Shown: positions 1 to 8,970, counted from the stretch's first letter. The stretch: 41,617 nucleotides of DNA from Bacteroides sp. (GCA_014801985.1 JAAVDD010000006.1:53554-95170), one strand, 5' to 3'. Numbers and translations: made by a program. The notes: generated by a model from the sequence alone, not told the origin.

Positions 1-624
1 GAGAGTCTTAAAAAGGTTGAACCTGAGCATAAACGTATCCTGATTCTCCCCGACTATTTCACCCCCTACAATAGTCCCAATGTCAAGGAACTGTATGACG
101 GCCTGAAGCACCGGGGGTATTATGTTGCGGTATATGTAGCAGGGAACACTCTTGAAAAATCGCGTCAGGGTCTTGAACGTCGCTGCAAGGTCAAGCCGTT
201 CGACCTGATTGTCACTTTGGAAACCGGATGTTTACTTGCTACGCGCGTCACCAACTGTCTCCGCATCTTTGTAAATCCCGATTGGAGCGCGTGGGAGTGG
301 ATGAAGCTGCGTATCGGTGAGGGCAAGGGGCGTATGGAGTGTCGCGGAATCGACCATTCAGGTCCTTTCTTCAGCTATTATCTCAATCGTGAGGAAATAG
401 CGATGGCACGACAGATGGCCGAACGCGCATATATCAGGCGTGGTGATAAACCGATTTATGGATGGTTCACAGTAGATGCCGTTGAGTCGCATCTACCCGA
501 GGAGCATCTCAAACGCTCTAATACTTGCGCCTGTATCCCCGACCTCCGTCTCGACACCGAGGAGGGTATCGATATTCTTGCTACACAAATAAATAATATC
601 CTGACGGTTGACGATGATGAATAA
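1..624 (+). CDS. Degenerate alpha/beta-hydrolase-like protein, 5'-truncated
   Basis: The frame is open from the first base of the window, so the gene starts upstream; 207 codons are visible. Early residues read ILILPDYFTPYNSPN, and later come a LIVTLETGC turn and RIFVNPDWSAWEWM. This order (beta strand, small-residue turn where a nucleophile elbow would sit, then an I/V-NP motif) resembles YqiA/YcfP-type esterases, but the GxSxG serine is absent, so catalysis is doubtful. Its 3' end overlaps the start of the next gene, which suggests translational coupling within a four-gene cassette. The fold is inference from motif order; the function is unknown. Confidence 0.6.
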   Translation, partial: ESLKKVEPEHKRILILPDYFTPYNSPNVKELYDGLKHRGYYVAVYVAGNTLEKSRQGLERRCKVKPFDLIVTLETGCLLATRVTNCLRIFVNPDWSAWEWMKLRIGEGKGRMECRGIDHSGPFFSYYLNREEIAMARQMAERAYIRRGDKPIYGWFTVDAVESHLPEEHLKRSNTCACIPDLRLDTEEGIDILATQINNILTVDDDE

Positions 625-1141
625 GTTTTATTACACCCGAACATATACCTTTAAGGTTCAGCAAGAGCATCCCAAGTACTATTTTTTCAATCTTATGGAT
701 CGTTTTGGCGAAGTGGCGTCGTTCAAACGAATCAACAAGGAAAATAATGATGTAGTTCCGGCGACTATTAAAATTAAAATGGATGACGGCACGGAGACAG
801 CGACGTTTCTCTATCGCGGCTATGAATACTCGCTCAGGGCTGACCGATATATTCCGAAAGATTACACGTCTGATATAGATGGACAACTCGAGAAAAAAGA
901 TGATATGCTCAGGGATGCCCATCTCCACACTGCAGGCAATGCAACCGAATTTGAAGAGGCCAAAGAGTGCGGATGCATCTGCTGCCGGCGTATTTTCGCG
1001 GCATATGAAGTAGAATGCTTTGCCGAGCATGGCGAAACGGCAATCTGCCCATATTGCGGCTGCGACTCACTGATAGCCGACTCGACCGGTATTAAACTGA
1101 CAAAAGAATTATTATCTACTCTTAACAAAAAATACTTTTGA
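614..1141 (+). CDS. Hypothetical protein with C-terminal CxxC zinc-ribbon-like motifs
   Basis: About 175 residues. The start is taken at ATG 614 (MMNKFYY); TTG 608 and ATG 617 are alternatives. The N-terminal two thirds are mixed alpha/beta with no recognised motif. The C-terminal part has clustered cysteines (CGCICCRR and then ICPYCGCDSLI), the pattern of a small zinc ribbon or treble clef. A similar CPYCG-DS ending occurs in an uncharacterised bacterial cytoplasmic protein family. No signal peptide is seen. It overlaps the preceding gene by about 11 bases, and the next gene follows within 6 bases, so it sits in an operon. Zinc binding is inference; the role is unknown. Confidence 0.65.
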   Translation: MMNKFYYTRTYTFKVQQEHPKYYFFNLMDRFGEVASFKRINKENNDVVPATIKIKMDDGTETATFLYRGYEYSLRADRYIPKDYTSDIDGQLEKKDDMLRDAHLHTAGNATEFEEAKECGCICCRRIFAAYEVECFAEHGETAICPYCGCDSLIADSTGIKLTKELLSTLNKKYF

Positions 1142-1146
1142 TTAAT

Positions 1147-1377
1147 ATGAGCGATATTACACTCGAAGACTTGGATAAAATCACTTTTCACAATAAAGAA
1201 GAATTCGACAACTGGCACGCTAACATAGCAGAAGACGATTGGATACTATCTTCTTGGGTTGAGACCACCCCTGCATCCTATCCATGTGTTGCTGTAGTCC
1301 AGCCGGTGATCTACAACAATGAAACAGGCACAGCCAAATTGGAAATAATTTTTGTCTATAAGTCCGATTTTGAATAA
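1147..1377 (+). CDS. Small acidic hypothetical protein
   Basis: 76 residues from ATG 1147 (MSDITLEDLDK); a TTG at 1138 overlapping the upstream stop is possible but less likely. The protein is acidic and Trp-containing (WHANIAEDDW) and ends in a beta-rich segment (KLEIIFVYKSDFE). There is no signal peptide, membrane segment or recognised domain. It lies between the zinc-ribbon-like gene and the HD-domain gene, with 5 and 2 bases of spacing, so it is almost certainly co-transcribed with them. Size and context would suit an antitoxin- or immunity-type partner, but nothing in the sequence proves that. Confidence 0.55.
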   Translation: MSDITLEDLDKITFHNKEEFDNWHANIAEDDWILSSWVETTPASYPCVAVVQPVIYNNETGTAKLEIIFVYKSDFE

Positions 1378-1379
1378 TT

Positions 1380-1790
1380 ATGATTGATCTTTGCTTGAAA
1401 ATTGCTGCGGAGGCACATCAAGGTCAGAAAGATCTTGACGGGAATCCCGTAATCCTTCATCCGCTCACAGTCGGGCTGATGGGTAAAAACGAAGACGAAA
1501 AATGCGCCGGTTTCCTCCATGATGTTGTGGAAGATACGGATTACACATTCGATGACCTCCTCGGGATGGGGGTGTCACCACACATCGTCGATGCACTGCG
1601 TCTCCTGACACATGAGGAGGGCACTGATTATCTCGATTATGTCAGACGTATAGCCAGATCCGGCAATCAGCTTGCAATTGCCGTCAAACTAAACGATCTT
1701 CAGCATAATCTCAAGCGTGGACGCAAAAGAGGCTATACACGTCTTGTTGAGAAACATGAAGCTGCATTGAGGGAGTTTAATCTGCCATGA
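1380..1790 (+). CDS. RelA/SpoT-type HD-domain phosphohydrolase (small, MESH1-like)
   Basis: 136 residues forming a stand-alone HD domain. The metal-binding pattern is present: H27-P28, the H47-D48 pair followed by E51-D52 (LHDVVEDT), and D106 in KLNDLQHN, matching the RelA/SpoT hydrolase signature in which metal ligands are spread over the same blocks. No synthetase, TGS or ACT domain is attached, so this is a small alarmone-hydrolase-like or related nucleotide phosphohydrolase protein. The start lies 2 bases after the previous stop, indicating translational coupling. Activity on (p)ppGpp or on another nucleotide is inference from the family; the HD residues are seen directly. Confidence 0.75.
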   Translation: MIDLCLKIAAEAHQGQKDLDGNPVILHPLTVGLMGKNEDEKCAGFLHDVVEDTDYTFDDLLGMGVSPHIVDALRLLTHEEGTDYLDYVRRIARSGNQLAIAVKLNDLQHNLKRGRKRGYTRLVEKHEAALREFNLP

Positions 1791-1813
1791 TTGCTCACGA
1801 AATTAAAAGAGAC

Positions 1814-1890
1814 AAAAATCCGGCGTGCGGATATTTTTTTATTCATTGTTAATGCAATGGATATTGAAATATTCCGTACGCCGGATTTTT
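1814..1890. terminator. Long interrupted inverted repeat, probable bidirectional terminator
   Basis: Arm 1 (1814-1837) and arm 2 (1868-1890) are complementary over about 22 positions apart from one extra base and one C/T difference; the core is ATCCGGCGTGCGGAT against ATTCCGTACGCCGGAT. Each side is flanked by A/T runs. The spacer carries its own small hairpin (CATTG TTAATG CAATG, near 1844-1859). It lies between two converging genes, the HD gene ending at 1790 and the thioredoxin gene ending at 1947, where a shared terminator is expected. Confidence 0.7.
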
Positions 1891-1946
1891 ATGCTTGCGC
1901 TCTACACGGAAGGAGAGCAGATGGGCGCAGATTATGCAACGGTTTA

Positions 1947-3044
1947 TTATTTACCGCTTATAAGGCTGTCAAGCTTGTTGAAGAATGTCGGATCTTCCCC
2001 TACGGTGATGTTCGCTATCTTCCCTTCGGGAGATACTATCACTTTTGTGGGGAAACCATTGACAACGTAGGCTTGATAAAGACTCTCAGCAGTTGCCTCC
2101 GGATTATATACCTGCACCCAGGGGAGCTCATATCTCTTCACGGCTGCTTTCCATACATCCTCCTTGTCGCGGCAATCGATACCGATGATTTCAAGTTTTC
2201 CCTGATATTGAGCGTATGCCTCCTTCAAAGCAGGGAACCCTTTGATACACCACGGACACCAAGAACCCCAGAAATCAAGAATCACCCATTTCCCTCTAAA
2301 ATCGGAAAGAGATACATCCTTTCCTTCCATATTCTTCAAAGTGAAGCCGGGAGCATCAACATTGCCACTCTGCAAAGCTTCCATTCTCTTTTCAGCCTCT
2401 AAGTTTTTTTCCACACGATTCTTTTTGTTCTCAGCCAAAGGATATAGGATAGAGTTAGCTGCACTTTCCGGCAGCGTCTTGAACATCTCAAGATATCCCT
2501 CACCATCAAGCTGGAGAAGTGCATAGAGAGCTGCCGGGTCATTTGAATGTCCTTTCACATAATCAGCAAATATGACATCATAACGGTTTTCAAGTTCGGC
2601 CAACTTTGACTGATCCGGATTTCCACTTCTTACAAGGGTGAAATACTCTTTCTTGATTTCATTTCCCTTTGCATCGAGGAGGGAAACGGTCTCCATGAGT
2701 GGCGTGCCCTTTACAGTATATTCCAAAGGTTCTACCGAGGAAACCTCCACTGTGAGATCATCACCAGGCTCTGTGAAGAGAGCAATACCTTCACGCTCGG
2801 AAGTGTAAAGCACTGACTGGCCAGGCCCCTCTGAAAGCACCGGGAACACCACTTTACCATCCTTTACTGAAACGCCTGTCACCTGAGGCGCCTTACGATC
2901 CTTACGAGGTTTCACGCTCTCGCTTATAAGCTGCGACTCCACCTCATACTCTCCGGAAGCACCCTCCGGAAAAATCACCGTGACATCAGCATAGGCTCCG
3001 ATTGAAGCGGCAAGTGCCAACGATGAAAGAATGATTTTCTTCAT
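1947..3044 (-). CDS. Secreted TlpA-family thiol-disulfide oxidoreductase
   Basis: 365 residues. An N-terminal signal peptide (MKKIILSSLALAASIGAYA) directs it to the periplasm or outer-membrane lipid face. Residues 20-225 form an N-terminal domain of the DUF4369-like type common in Bacteroidota thioredoxins. Residues 230-365 are a thioredoxin fold with WGSWCPWC (Cys263 and Cys266) and the cis-proline block NGFPTKV. Such proteins reduce or exchange disulfides of exported proteins; the specific substrate is unknown. It is the last gene of the leftward run rho, aroC, radical SAM gene, tlpA-like gene and starts 28 bases past the radical SAM stop. Confidence 0.85.
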   Translation of the reverse strand: MKKIILSSLALAASIGAYADVTVIFPEGASGEYEVESQLISESVKPRKDRKAPQVTGVSVKDGKVVFPVLSEGPGQSVLYTSEREGIALFTEPGDDLTVEVSSVEPLEYTVKGTPLMETVSLLDAKGNEIKKEYFTLVRSGNPDQSKLAELENRYDVIFADYVKGHSNDPAALYALLQLDGEGYLEMFKTLPESAANSILYPLAENKKNRVEKNLEAEKRMEALQSGNVDAPGFTLKNMEGKDVSLSDFRGKWVILDFWGSWCPWCIKGFPALKEAYAQYQGKLEIIGIDCRDKEDVWKAAVKRYELPWVQVYNPEATAESLYQAYVVNGFPTKVIVSPEGKIANITVGEDPTFFNKLDSLISGK

Positions 3045-3072
3045 TTTCTTTAAGTAAGTTTTCTAAATTAGT

Positions 3073-3978
3073 TTATTCTCTTTTCAAACGATTGAGAAGA
3101 AGATTAGTGAATTCATAATTCTTTATCCCCCATTTAGGAGCAATCACCTTCTCCGGCGGAGAAGAGGCAAGAAACCTCTCTATTGCGATGGTTCGCGGTA
3201 TTCTCCCAATAATCTTCACGCAGAGGTCGAGATATTCCTCCTTAGCGAAGGGTTTCACCTTGATTTCATCCCTCTCCATTGCACGATGAAGAGGAGTGGC
3301 AGAAATCACCTGCAAATGATGGAGCTTAAGCGAATCTATGGGTAGTTCACAGGCACGCCCGATAGTGGAGAGCATCATCTCCTCAGTCTCTCCGGGCAAA
3401 CCGCAAATCAGATGCAATCCTGTCCGGATACCCTCCTTACTTAGACGTTTCACCGCATCACAGGTCTGTTGCCATGTATGCCCGCGATTGATAAGCCGGA
3501 GAGTGGCATCATGCGAACTCTCTGCTCCTAATTCAACAAAGACAGGATATTCGCGGTTCAACCGCCCAAGCATCTCAACCACATCATCAGGAAAACAGTC
3601 GGGACGGGAACCAATCACCAATCCGATTACATCCTCCTCACCGAGCGCTTCACGATAAAGCGCCTCCAGAGAATCCACCCCGGAACCATTTCGTGAAAAA
3701 GTATTGGTATAGGATTGGAAATACGCCAGATATTTCATATCCGGATATTTTCGCGCAAAGAACCGCTTCCCGGCTTCAATCTGAAGTTTTACAGATTCCT
3801 CTCCAAAACAATAAGAGGGGGTGAAAGTGGTGTTGTCGCAATAGATACATCCACCTCTTCCTATTGTGCCGTCACGATTTGGACAAGAGAAACCGGCATT
3901 GACTGAAATCTTCTGCACCTTTATTCCCGGAAATATTTCCGCCAGATATTCACTATAATCCTTATAAAATGGGTTCAT
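3073..3978 (-). CDS. TIGR01212-family radical SAM protein (YhcC-like)
   Basis: 301 residues from ATG 3978; a GTG three bases upstream is also possible. The [4Fe-4S]-binding cysteines are Cys32, Cys44 and Cys47 (CPNRDGTIGRGGCIYC), the wide first spacing typical of Elp3-like and YhcC-type radical SAM enzymes. Further family landmarks are the YFQSYTNTF and GLVIGSRPDC blocks and the HLICGLPGET block. The biochemical role of this family is not settled. The start is 10 bases after the aroC stop, so the two are surely co-transcribed. Confidence 0.88.
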   Translation of the reverse strand: MNPFYKDYSEYLAEIFPGIKVQKISVNAGFSCPNRDGTIGRGGCIYCDNTTFTPSYCFGEESVKLQIEAGKRFFARKYPDMKYLAYFQSYTNTFSRNGSGVDSLEALYREALGEEDVIGLVIGSRPDCFPDDVVEMLGRLNREYPVFVELGAESSHDATLRLINRGHTWQQTCDAVKRLSKEGIRTGLHLICGLPGETEEMMLSTIGRACELPIDSLKLHHLQVISATPLHRAMERDEIKVKPFAKEEYLDLCVKIIGRIPRTIAIERFLASSPPEKVIAPKWGIKNYEFTNLLLNRLKRE

Positions 3979-3988
3979 CACTCTATTA

Positions 3989-4957
3989 TCAAAGATACCT
4001 CATCAAATCAGCCACTGTGAGAAGCGCCATCGCTTCCACTACTGCCACACCACGCATCGCCACGCAGGGATCATGACGTCCCTTTGGAGGGATGGTGACG
4101 GTGTTTCCCTCAGTATCAAAAGACTTCATCTCACGCATAAGGGTGGGCGTGGGTTTGAAATATACCTTGAAATTTATAGGCATTCCATTTGATATCCCTC
4201 CCTGTATACCTCCTGAATGATTGGAAGTAAAGGTGTATTCACCCGGATGCTCAGCATCGGGCATCATGATATCCTGGCATTCCGAACCCAAAGCAGAAGC
4301 AGCCGAGAAACCATCGCCATATTCAAACCCTTTCGCTGCGTTTATACCCATCATGGCAGCCGCAAGCCGACTATGAAGTTTTCCGAAGACAGGTTCCCCC
4401 ACTCCAACAGGAAGTCCGGTTATAATCCCTTCAACTATTCCTCCCGTGGAATCCCCTGCTGCTGCGGCCTCTTCCACTGAATTTGTCTCAATGAAGTGTG
4501 CTTTCACCTCAATACCCTTGGCAGCGAGCCATTGACGGCACAACGCGCCTCCGACAACCCATGAAACAGTCTCCCTTGCACTTGCTCTTCCTCCTCCGGC
4601 AAATTCATTGATACCATATTTTTTATAATATGTATAATCCGCATGATTTGGACGGAAGCGCCCCTGATAACCGGCATAGTCTCCGGAACGCTGGTCACGA
4701 TTTCGGATTATGAAACCAATTGGAGTGCCTAAAGTCACTCCATCGGCATTAAATCCTGAAAGGAATTCCACTTCATCAGGCTCCTTTCGCGGGGAAGTGA
4801 AAGCACGACGGCCGGGGGCACGACGTGCCAAATCCTCCTTTACTTTATCGAAATCTATCTTCACCAAGGAGGGAAAGCCATCGAGAACGCCACCCATAGC
4901 CGGTCCGTGACTTTCTCCAAATGTTGTTAGACGTATGTTTCTACCGAATGTGTTCAT
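3989..4957 (-). CDS. aroC: Chorismate synthase, unusually short
   Basis: Converts EPSP to chorismate with reduced FMN, the last step of the shikimate pathway; cytoplasmic. Family blocks are intact: TTFGESHG with His17, the FRPNHADYTY block, GGGRASARET, the INAAKGFEYG block, SNHSGGIQGGISNG and KGRHDPC. The protein is only 322 residues against about 355-360 in most bacteria. The missing part is mainly the stretch between the beta strand after GIEVKAHFIET and GDSTGGIVEG, where E. coli AroC has roughly 30 additional residues containing the CPDP motif. The reading frame is continuous, so this is an in-frame deletion. It lies downstream of rho, and the radical SAM gene follows 10 bases later. Confidence 0.93.
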   Translation of the reverse strand: MNTFGRNIRLTTFGESHGPAMGGVLDGFPSLVKIDFDKVKEDLARRAPGRRAFTSPRKEPDEVEFLSGFNADGVTLGTPIGFIIRNRDQRSGDYAGYQGRFRPNHADYTYYKKYGINEFAGGGRASARETVSWVVGGALCRQWLAAKGIEVKAHFIETNSVEEAAAAGDSTGGIVEGIITGLPVGVGEPVFGKLHSRLAAAMMGINAAKGFEYGDGFSAASALGSECQDIMMPDAEHPGEYTFTSNHSGGIQGGISNGMPINFKVYFKPTPTLMREMKSFDTEGNTVTIPPKGRHDPCVAMRGVAVVEAMALLTVADLMRYL

Positions 4958-4985
4958 ATCTTATTTAGGGAATTGATTTACGACA

Positions 4986-5019
4986 CAGGCGACTCACCCC
5001 TGTGCGGGGAAGCCGCCTG
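4986..5019 (-). other. Strong hairpin in the rho-aroC spacer
   Basis: On the minus strand a 9-bp stem (CAGGCGGCT / AGTCGCCTG, one G-T pair) encloses a second stem CCCC-GCACA-GGGG. No T-run follows on the minus strand, so it is not a typical terminator for rho. It may stabilise an mRNA end, act as an attenuator ahead of aroC, or weakly terminate plus-strand read-through. The pairing is seen; the role is inference. Confidence 0.5.
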
Positions 5020-5046
5020 CAACTCATATAATTCTTTTTTAAATTC

Positions 5047-7026
5047 TTATTTATCCATAGTGACAAGCAGCTCCTCATTGGTGCGAGTCATCTCCATTCT
5101 CTTCTTGATAAATTCCATAGCCTCCATCGAGGTCATATCTGCAAGATAGTTGCGAAGAACCCACATCCTATTAAGGACTTCCTTGCTGACAAGGAGATCA
5201 TCGCGACGAGTGGAGGAAGCGATAATGTCGACAGCCGGGAATACACGCTTATTGGATAGCTTACGGTCGAGCTGAAGTTCCATGTTACCCGTACCCTTGA
5301 ATTCCTCGAAAATAACCTCATCCATTTTAGATGAAGTCTCGGTGAGGGCTGTGGCGATAATCGTTAGCGAGCCTCCGTTTTCAATGTTACGAGCTGCACC
5401 AAAGAAACGTTTGGGACGCTGAAGCGCATTGGCATCGACACCTCCTGAAAGTATCTTACCTGAAGCCGGCGACACTGTATTGTAGGCGCGGGCAAGGCGA
5501 GTGATGGAATCGAGCATAATAACCACATCATGACCGCTCTCCACAAGACGTTTAGCTTTTTCAAGTACTATTCCGGCAATCTTCACATGGCGTTCCGCAG
5601 GCTCATCGAAAGTAGATGCAATCACTTCGGCATTCACACTCCGGGCCATGTCGGTCACCTCCTCCGGACGCTCGTCGATAAGGAGCATGATGATATATGT
5701 GTCGGGATGGTTTTCTGCTATGGCATTTGCTATATCCTTCAGAAGGATTGTCTTACCGGTCTTTGGAGGAGCCACAATGAGTGCACGCTGTCCTTTACCG
5801 ATAGGAGCGAACATATCCACAACACGAGTGGAGAGATTGTTGGAGCGTCCGCGTGTCAGATCGAATTTCTCATCCGGGAAGAGAGGCACAAGATGCTCGA
5901 AAGGCACACGATCGCGTATCACTTCGGGAGAAAGACCGTTGATAGATACAATACTACAAAGAGGGAAGTATTTCTCTCCAGGCCGAGGAGGGCGGATACC
6001 ACCTTCTACAACATCTCCGGTTTTTAGACCGAAATCCTTGATCTGCTGCTGAGAAACGTAGACATCATCGGGCGAACCAAGATAGTTGTAATCGCTTGAA
6101 CGAAGGAATCCGTATCCGTCGGGCATAACCTCAAGCACTCCGTAAGTGGTAAGTATTCCATCGAAATCAAAACTTGTCTCCTGCTGTAGCGCCTGCTGTT
6201 GCTGCTGAAGTTGACGCTGCTGCTGACGCTGTTTCTTAGTGAGATGTTTCTGTTGTTTCGGAGTAAGCTGACGCGGAACATTAGGCTCGGCTATAATAAT
6301 AGGAGCCACAGCTGCCGCAATAGCCGCCTCCTCTATCTGCTGTTTTGTGCGGCGTGTGAAAGTCTTTCCTTTGGCATTTCCAAAGAAAGCTCCAAGAGAG
6401 GGATTGGAATCGGGCTTATGAGTGAACATAAGTTTGCGTTCTCCACCCTTCTCCTCTGTGGCAGGCTCGGACTGCTCATTGACAGGCTCGGCGTTCACGG
6501 GTTCCACGACCTCAGGAGCTTCAGGTTGCTCCTGCTCGTGGTCAGCATTGTTTTCAGGCATATCTGCTTCGGGAGCAGGGAGTGCCATAGGAGCCTCTTC
6601 CGACTCCACGGTAGCGATATCAAAAAGGGTTCCTTCCTGAGCCGGAGCTTCGATTACCGGCTCTTCTACCGGTTCCTCGACCACAGGAGCGGGTTCGGCC
6701 TTTGCCTTGGGCTTGCGTCCCCTTTTCTTGGGAGCAGGAGCTTCAACGGGAGCCGCATCCGAGGCTTCCACTGATGGTTCCTCGGCAGGTGCCGGGGCTT
6801 CAGCAGAAGCCGCTTTCTTTGTGGTCCGTTTGGCGCGTGGAGTTTTTTCGGCTTTGGCTTTCGGCGCTTTTGCCACAGCCTTCTTGGCTGTCGCCACCGA
6901 TTCGTTGTCTATGATATAATATGCTATCTCCTGTTTGTCGTCGATAGATTTTTTCATACCCATAGACTCCGCCAGGCTTTTCAACTGGTCGAACTCCATT
7001 GCCATTAAATCGTCAAGAGTGTACAT
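5047..7026 (-). CDS. rho: Transcription termination factor Rho with long disordered insert
   Basis: Hexameric RNA-dependent ATPase that ends transcription; 659 residues against about 420 in E. coli. Order: Rho N-terminal helix bundle (1-45); a low-complexity, Ala/Pro/Glu/Lys-rich disordered region (about 46-285) with an AT-hook-like [10 protein letters not shown] at 100-109 and a Gln-rich run at 258-282; cold-shock RNA-binding domain (about 288-365, YGFLR); RecA-like ATPase with Walker A APPKTGKT (419-426), Walker B VVIMLD (501-506) and the LSGGVD Q-loop. Long Rho inserts are typical of Bacteroidota, and the one in Bacteroides thetaiotaomicron has been linked to phase separation. It probably has its own promoter with a leader of about 380 nt. 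Confidence 0.97.
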   Translation of the reverse strand: MYTLDDLMAMEFDQLKSLAESMGMKKSIDDKQEIAYYIIDNESVATAKKAVAKAPKAKAEKTPRAKRTTKKAASAEAPAPAEEPSVEASDAAPVEAPAPKKRGRKPKAKAEPAPVVEEPVEEPVIEAPAQEGTLFDIATVESEEAPMALPAPEADMPENNADHEQEQPEAPEVVEPVNAEPVNEQSEPATEEKGGERKLMFTHKPDSNPSLGAFFGNAKGKTFTRRTKQQIEEAAIAAAVAPIIIAEPNVPRQLTPKQQKHLTKKQRQQQRQLQQQQQALQQETSFDFDGILTTYGVLEVMPDGYGFLRSSDYNYLGSPDDVYVSQQQIKDFGLKTGDVVEGGIRPPRPGEKYFPLCSIVSINGLSPEVIRDRVPFEHLVPLFPDEKFDLTRGRSNNLSTRVVDMFAPIGKGQRALIVAPPKTGKTILLKDIANAIAENHPDTYIIMLLIDERPEEVTDMARSVNAEVIASTFDEPAERHVKIAGIVLEKAKRLVESGHDVVIMLDSITRLARAYNTVSPASGKILSGGVDANALQRPKRFFGAARNIENGGSLTIIATALTETSSKMDEVIFEEFKGTGNMELQLDRKLSNKRVFPAVDIIASSTRRDDLLVSKEVLNRMWVLRNYLADMTSMEAMEFIKKRMEMTRTNEELLVTMDK

Positions 7027-7404
7027 ATCTCAGCTTTCTTGTAAATTTTTTACAATCCCGTTTCCAACGATGAGGATAAAACACCTTTCTCACGCTTTAA
7101 TTTTCCGGAAATATCAATAGGTTCCCAGAGTGGAATACAGAACAATTGAAAATTTCGGAAACGGGAACAATTGTTTTTTTGATAATAGATTGAAATTTAA
7201 CTGTATTCACAACAGCAACAGCGAATCATCGCAATCCTATCGTAGAGAATCAACTCATCGAATGACGGGAGATTCATACAGTACGGCCGCTTGAGCAGCT
7301 CTAATTATGATGGTTTTATGGTGGAATATCAGAAAGACATCAAAAGAATTTCGGGTGCTTCTGAAGAGCAGATTATGCAAAGCATTTGACGCCTTCCTGC
7401 GAAA
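7027..7404 (-). promoter_or_regulatory. Probable long 5' leader of rho
   Basis: This gene-free stretch lies between tilS and rho. With a promoter at 7412-7419 it would be a leader of about 380 nt. It has possible long-range pairing between CCCGTTTCC (7057-7065) and GGAAACGGG (7157-7165), a repeated GAACAATTG (around 7140 and 7165), and a small hairpin GTAAA/TTTAC (7041-7053) close to the start codon. No open frame looks coding. Autoregulation through a leader is known for E. coli rho; here it is inference. Confidence 0.4.
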
Positions 7405-7411
7405 TGCAATG

Positions 7412-7419
7412 CAAATTTA
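7412..7419 (-). promoter_or_regulatory. Promoter -7 box for rho
   Basis: On the minus strand the sequence is TAAATTTG, an exact match to the Bacteroidota -7 consensus TAnnTTTG. No convincing TTTG -33 box is seen at the usual distance, so confidence is moderate. Confidence 0.45.
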
Positions 7420-7458
7420 GCAATTTCTTTCAATATTTCCTAATAATTTTTTGATTTT

Positions 7459-8778
7459 TTATTTCCTTTGCAATCGCCATATCACTTTATCTGATTGGTT
7501 AACGAGAGCTTTTCTTGATCTTTTTATTCGCTCGACCCAAAGGATTTCGCCTGAGGATTTCTCCACTGCAAGAACCACCTTACGTCTTTCCACTGCAGAG
7601 AACTTCGCCTCCCCTATCACATCGCTCACAAGCCGACTGCCTTTCATTCCAAGCGGCTTTATGCGGTCGCCTTCTCGCCATAAGCGTATATCCACTTCGT
7701 CGGGAGAAAGTGGAGTCCAAAAAGATGAATTGCTTCTATCGGCCCGTATCTTATTTATAAGCTCAGGAGTGTTTTCGAATGATTCCCATGAAAACTTTCG
7801 GCCATTATCTTCCAAAGATTGCGATTCTTCAGTCGGAAGCCATTCCAAACCGGACTGACCGAAAATAAACTCCCCTCCCCGACTTTCCCATCGCGCTCCC
7901 TTCCTAATCTCCGCACTTTCAACCGAGCGGACAATCTCATTCACGATGTGATCCGTGCCACCTTTCTTTAGTACGAATTTCCGAAGAAGCCATCTTCCCG
8001 ACAAAGGTCGGCAAAGCATTTCGTAGGAGAGGATATCAGCCTCCATTATTTCCTTAACAAAACTATCTATCCCCTCTTCCTCGGCTGCCATAATGCATGA
8101 GGTGCGATTAAGCGAGCGTTTCACATCCGGCCATTCGCGTTCAATCAAAGGAATGACATCGTTGCGAATAAAATTTCGTCTATAATCGGAAGTGAGATTT
8201 GTGGAATCCACTATATATGGCTGTCCGAGAGCATCAAGATATTCCTCGATCTCCTTACGGGATACCTCCAGCAAAGGGCGGATCACCTTTCCTGTATCCT
8301 TTTTCATAGCCCTAAGACCGGCAATTCCGGCTCCACGGAAGAGATTAAGCAGAAGGGTTTCGGCATTATCATCTGAATTATGCGCCACTGCTATGCGGTC
8401 GGCCTGAGTTTCCATCCTTTTATTTTCAAAATACTCATATCTTAAATCCCGGCAGGCCATTTCCACTGAACCACCATGCTGCCTACGGTAGGATTCGACA
8501 TCGAAATCGACCACATCCAGCGGAACGTCAAATTGCGCACAAAGCTCTCTTACGAATTGCTCATCCCGATTGCTTTCCTCGCCACGCAGATGAAAATTGC
8601 AATGCACTGCTTCCACTTCCACCCCGGAATGCAGGAGCGCACGGAGCAATGCCACGCTGTCGGCGCCTCCACTGATACCGGCGATTATTTTTTTCACTCC
8701 CTTTAAGGAAAGTTCGGAGCCAACCCAATTATCGAGGCGGCATAGAATATGATTTTCAGTCGCTTCTTTTATTTCCAC
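7459..8778 (-). CDS. tilS: tRNA(Ile)-lysidine synthetase
   Basis: 439 residues. TilS ligates lysine to C34 of the CAU-anticodon tRNA(Ile), so that it reads AUA; it is essential and cytoplasmic. The PP-loop ATP-binding motif SGGADS is at residues 36-41, followed by CNFHLRGEES and the RDLRYEYF and AVAHNSDDNAET blocks of the N-terminal catalytic domain. The C-terminal part includes the LWREGDRIKPLGMKGSRLVSD block typical of the TilS C-terminal domain. The start codon is GTG at 8778; no better ATG is available before the PP-loop. It is divergent from the rubrerythrin gene and upstream of rho. Confidence 0.95.
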   Translation of the reverse strand: MEIKEATENHILCRLDNWVGSELSLKGVKKIIAGISGGADSVALLRALLHSGVEVEAVHCNFHLRGEESNRDEQFVRELCAQFDVPLDVVDFDVESYRRQHGGSVEMACRDLRYEYFENKRMETQADRIAVAHNSDDNAETLLLNLFRGAGIAGLRAMKKDTGKVIRPLLEVSRKEIEEYLDALGQPYIVDSTNLTSDYRRNFIRNDVIPLIEREWPDVKRSLNRTSCIMAAEEEGIDSFVKEIMEADILSYEMLCRPLSGRWLLRKFVLKKGGTDHIVNEIVRSVESAEIRKGARWESRGGEFIFGQSGLEWLPTEESQSLEDNGRKFSWESFENTPELINKIRADRSNSSFWTPLSPDEVDIRLWREGDRIKPLGMKGSRLVSDVIGEAKFSAVERRKVVLAVEKSSGEILWVERIKRSRKALVNQSDKVIWRLQRK

Positions 8779-8970
8779 AGTTTTTATGCTGAAAGGATAA
8801 TTAATATCAAGTTTAATGTTCCTAAGGAATTTACCAAACTTGAATGAATAAATTTACAATATCACCTAAACAATTCAACATTGCGTTTTGTTAAACATAT
8901 ATCTAAAACAAGGTAAAAAACAATTTCAAATTACATAAACCACAATAAGACTAAAGTTAACTCAAAAACT

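Noticed and set aside
6199..6774. 191-aa plus-strand ORF opposite the rho insert
   Set aside because: The low-complexity rho insert keeps the opposite frame open; no start signal or domain.
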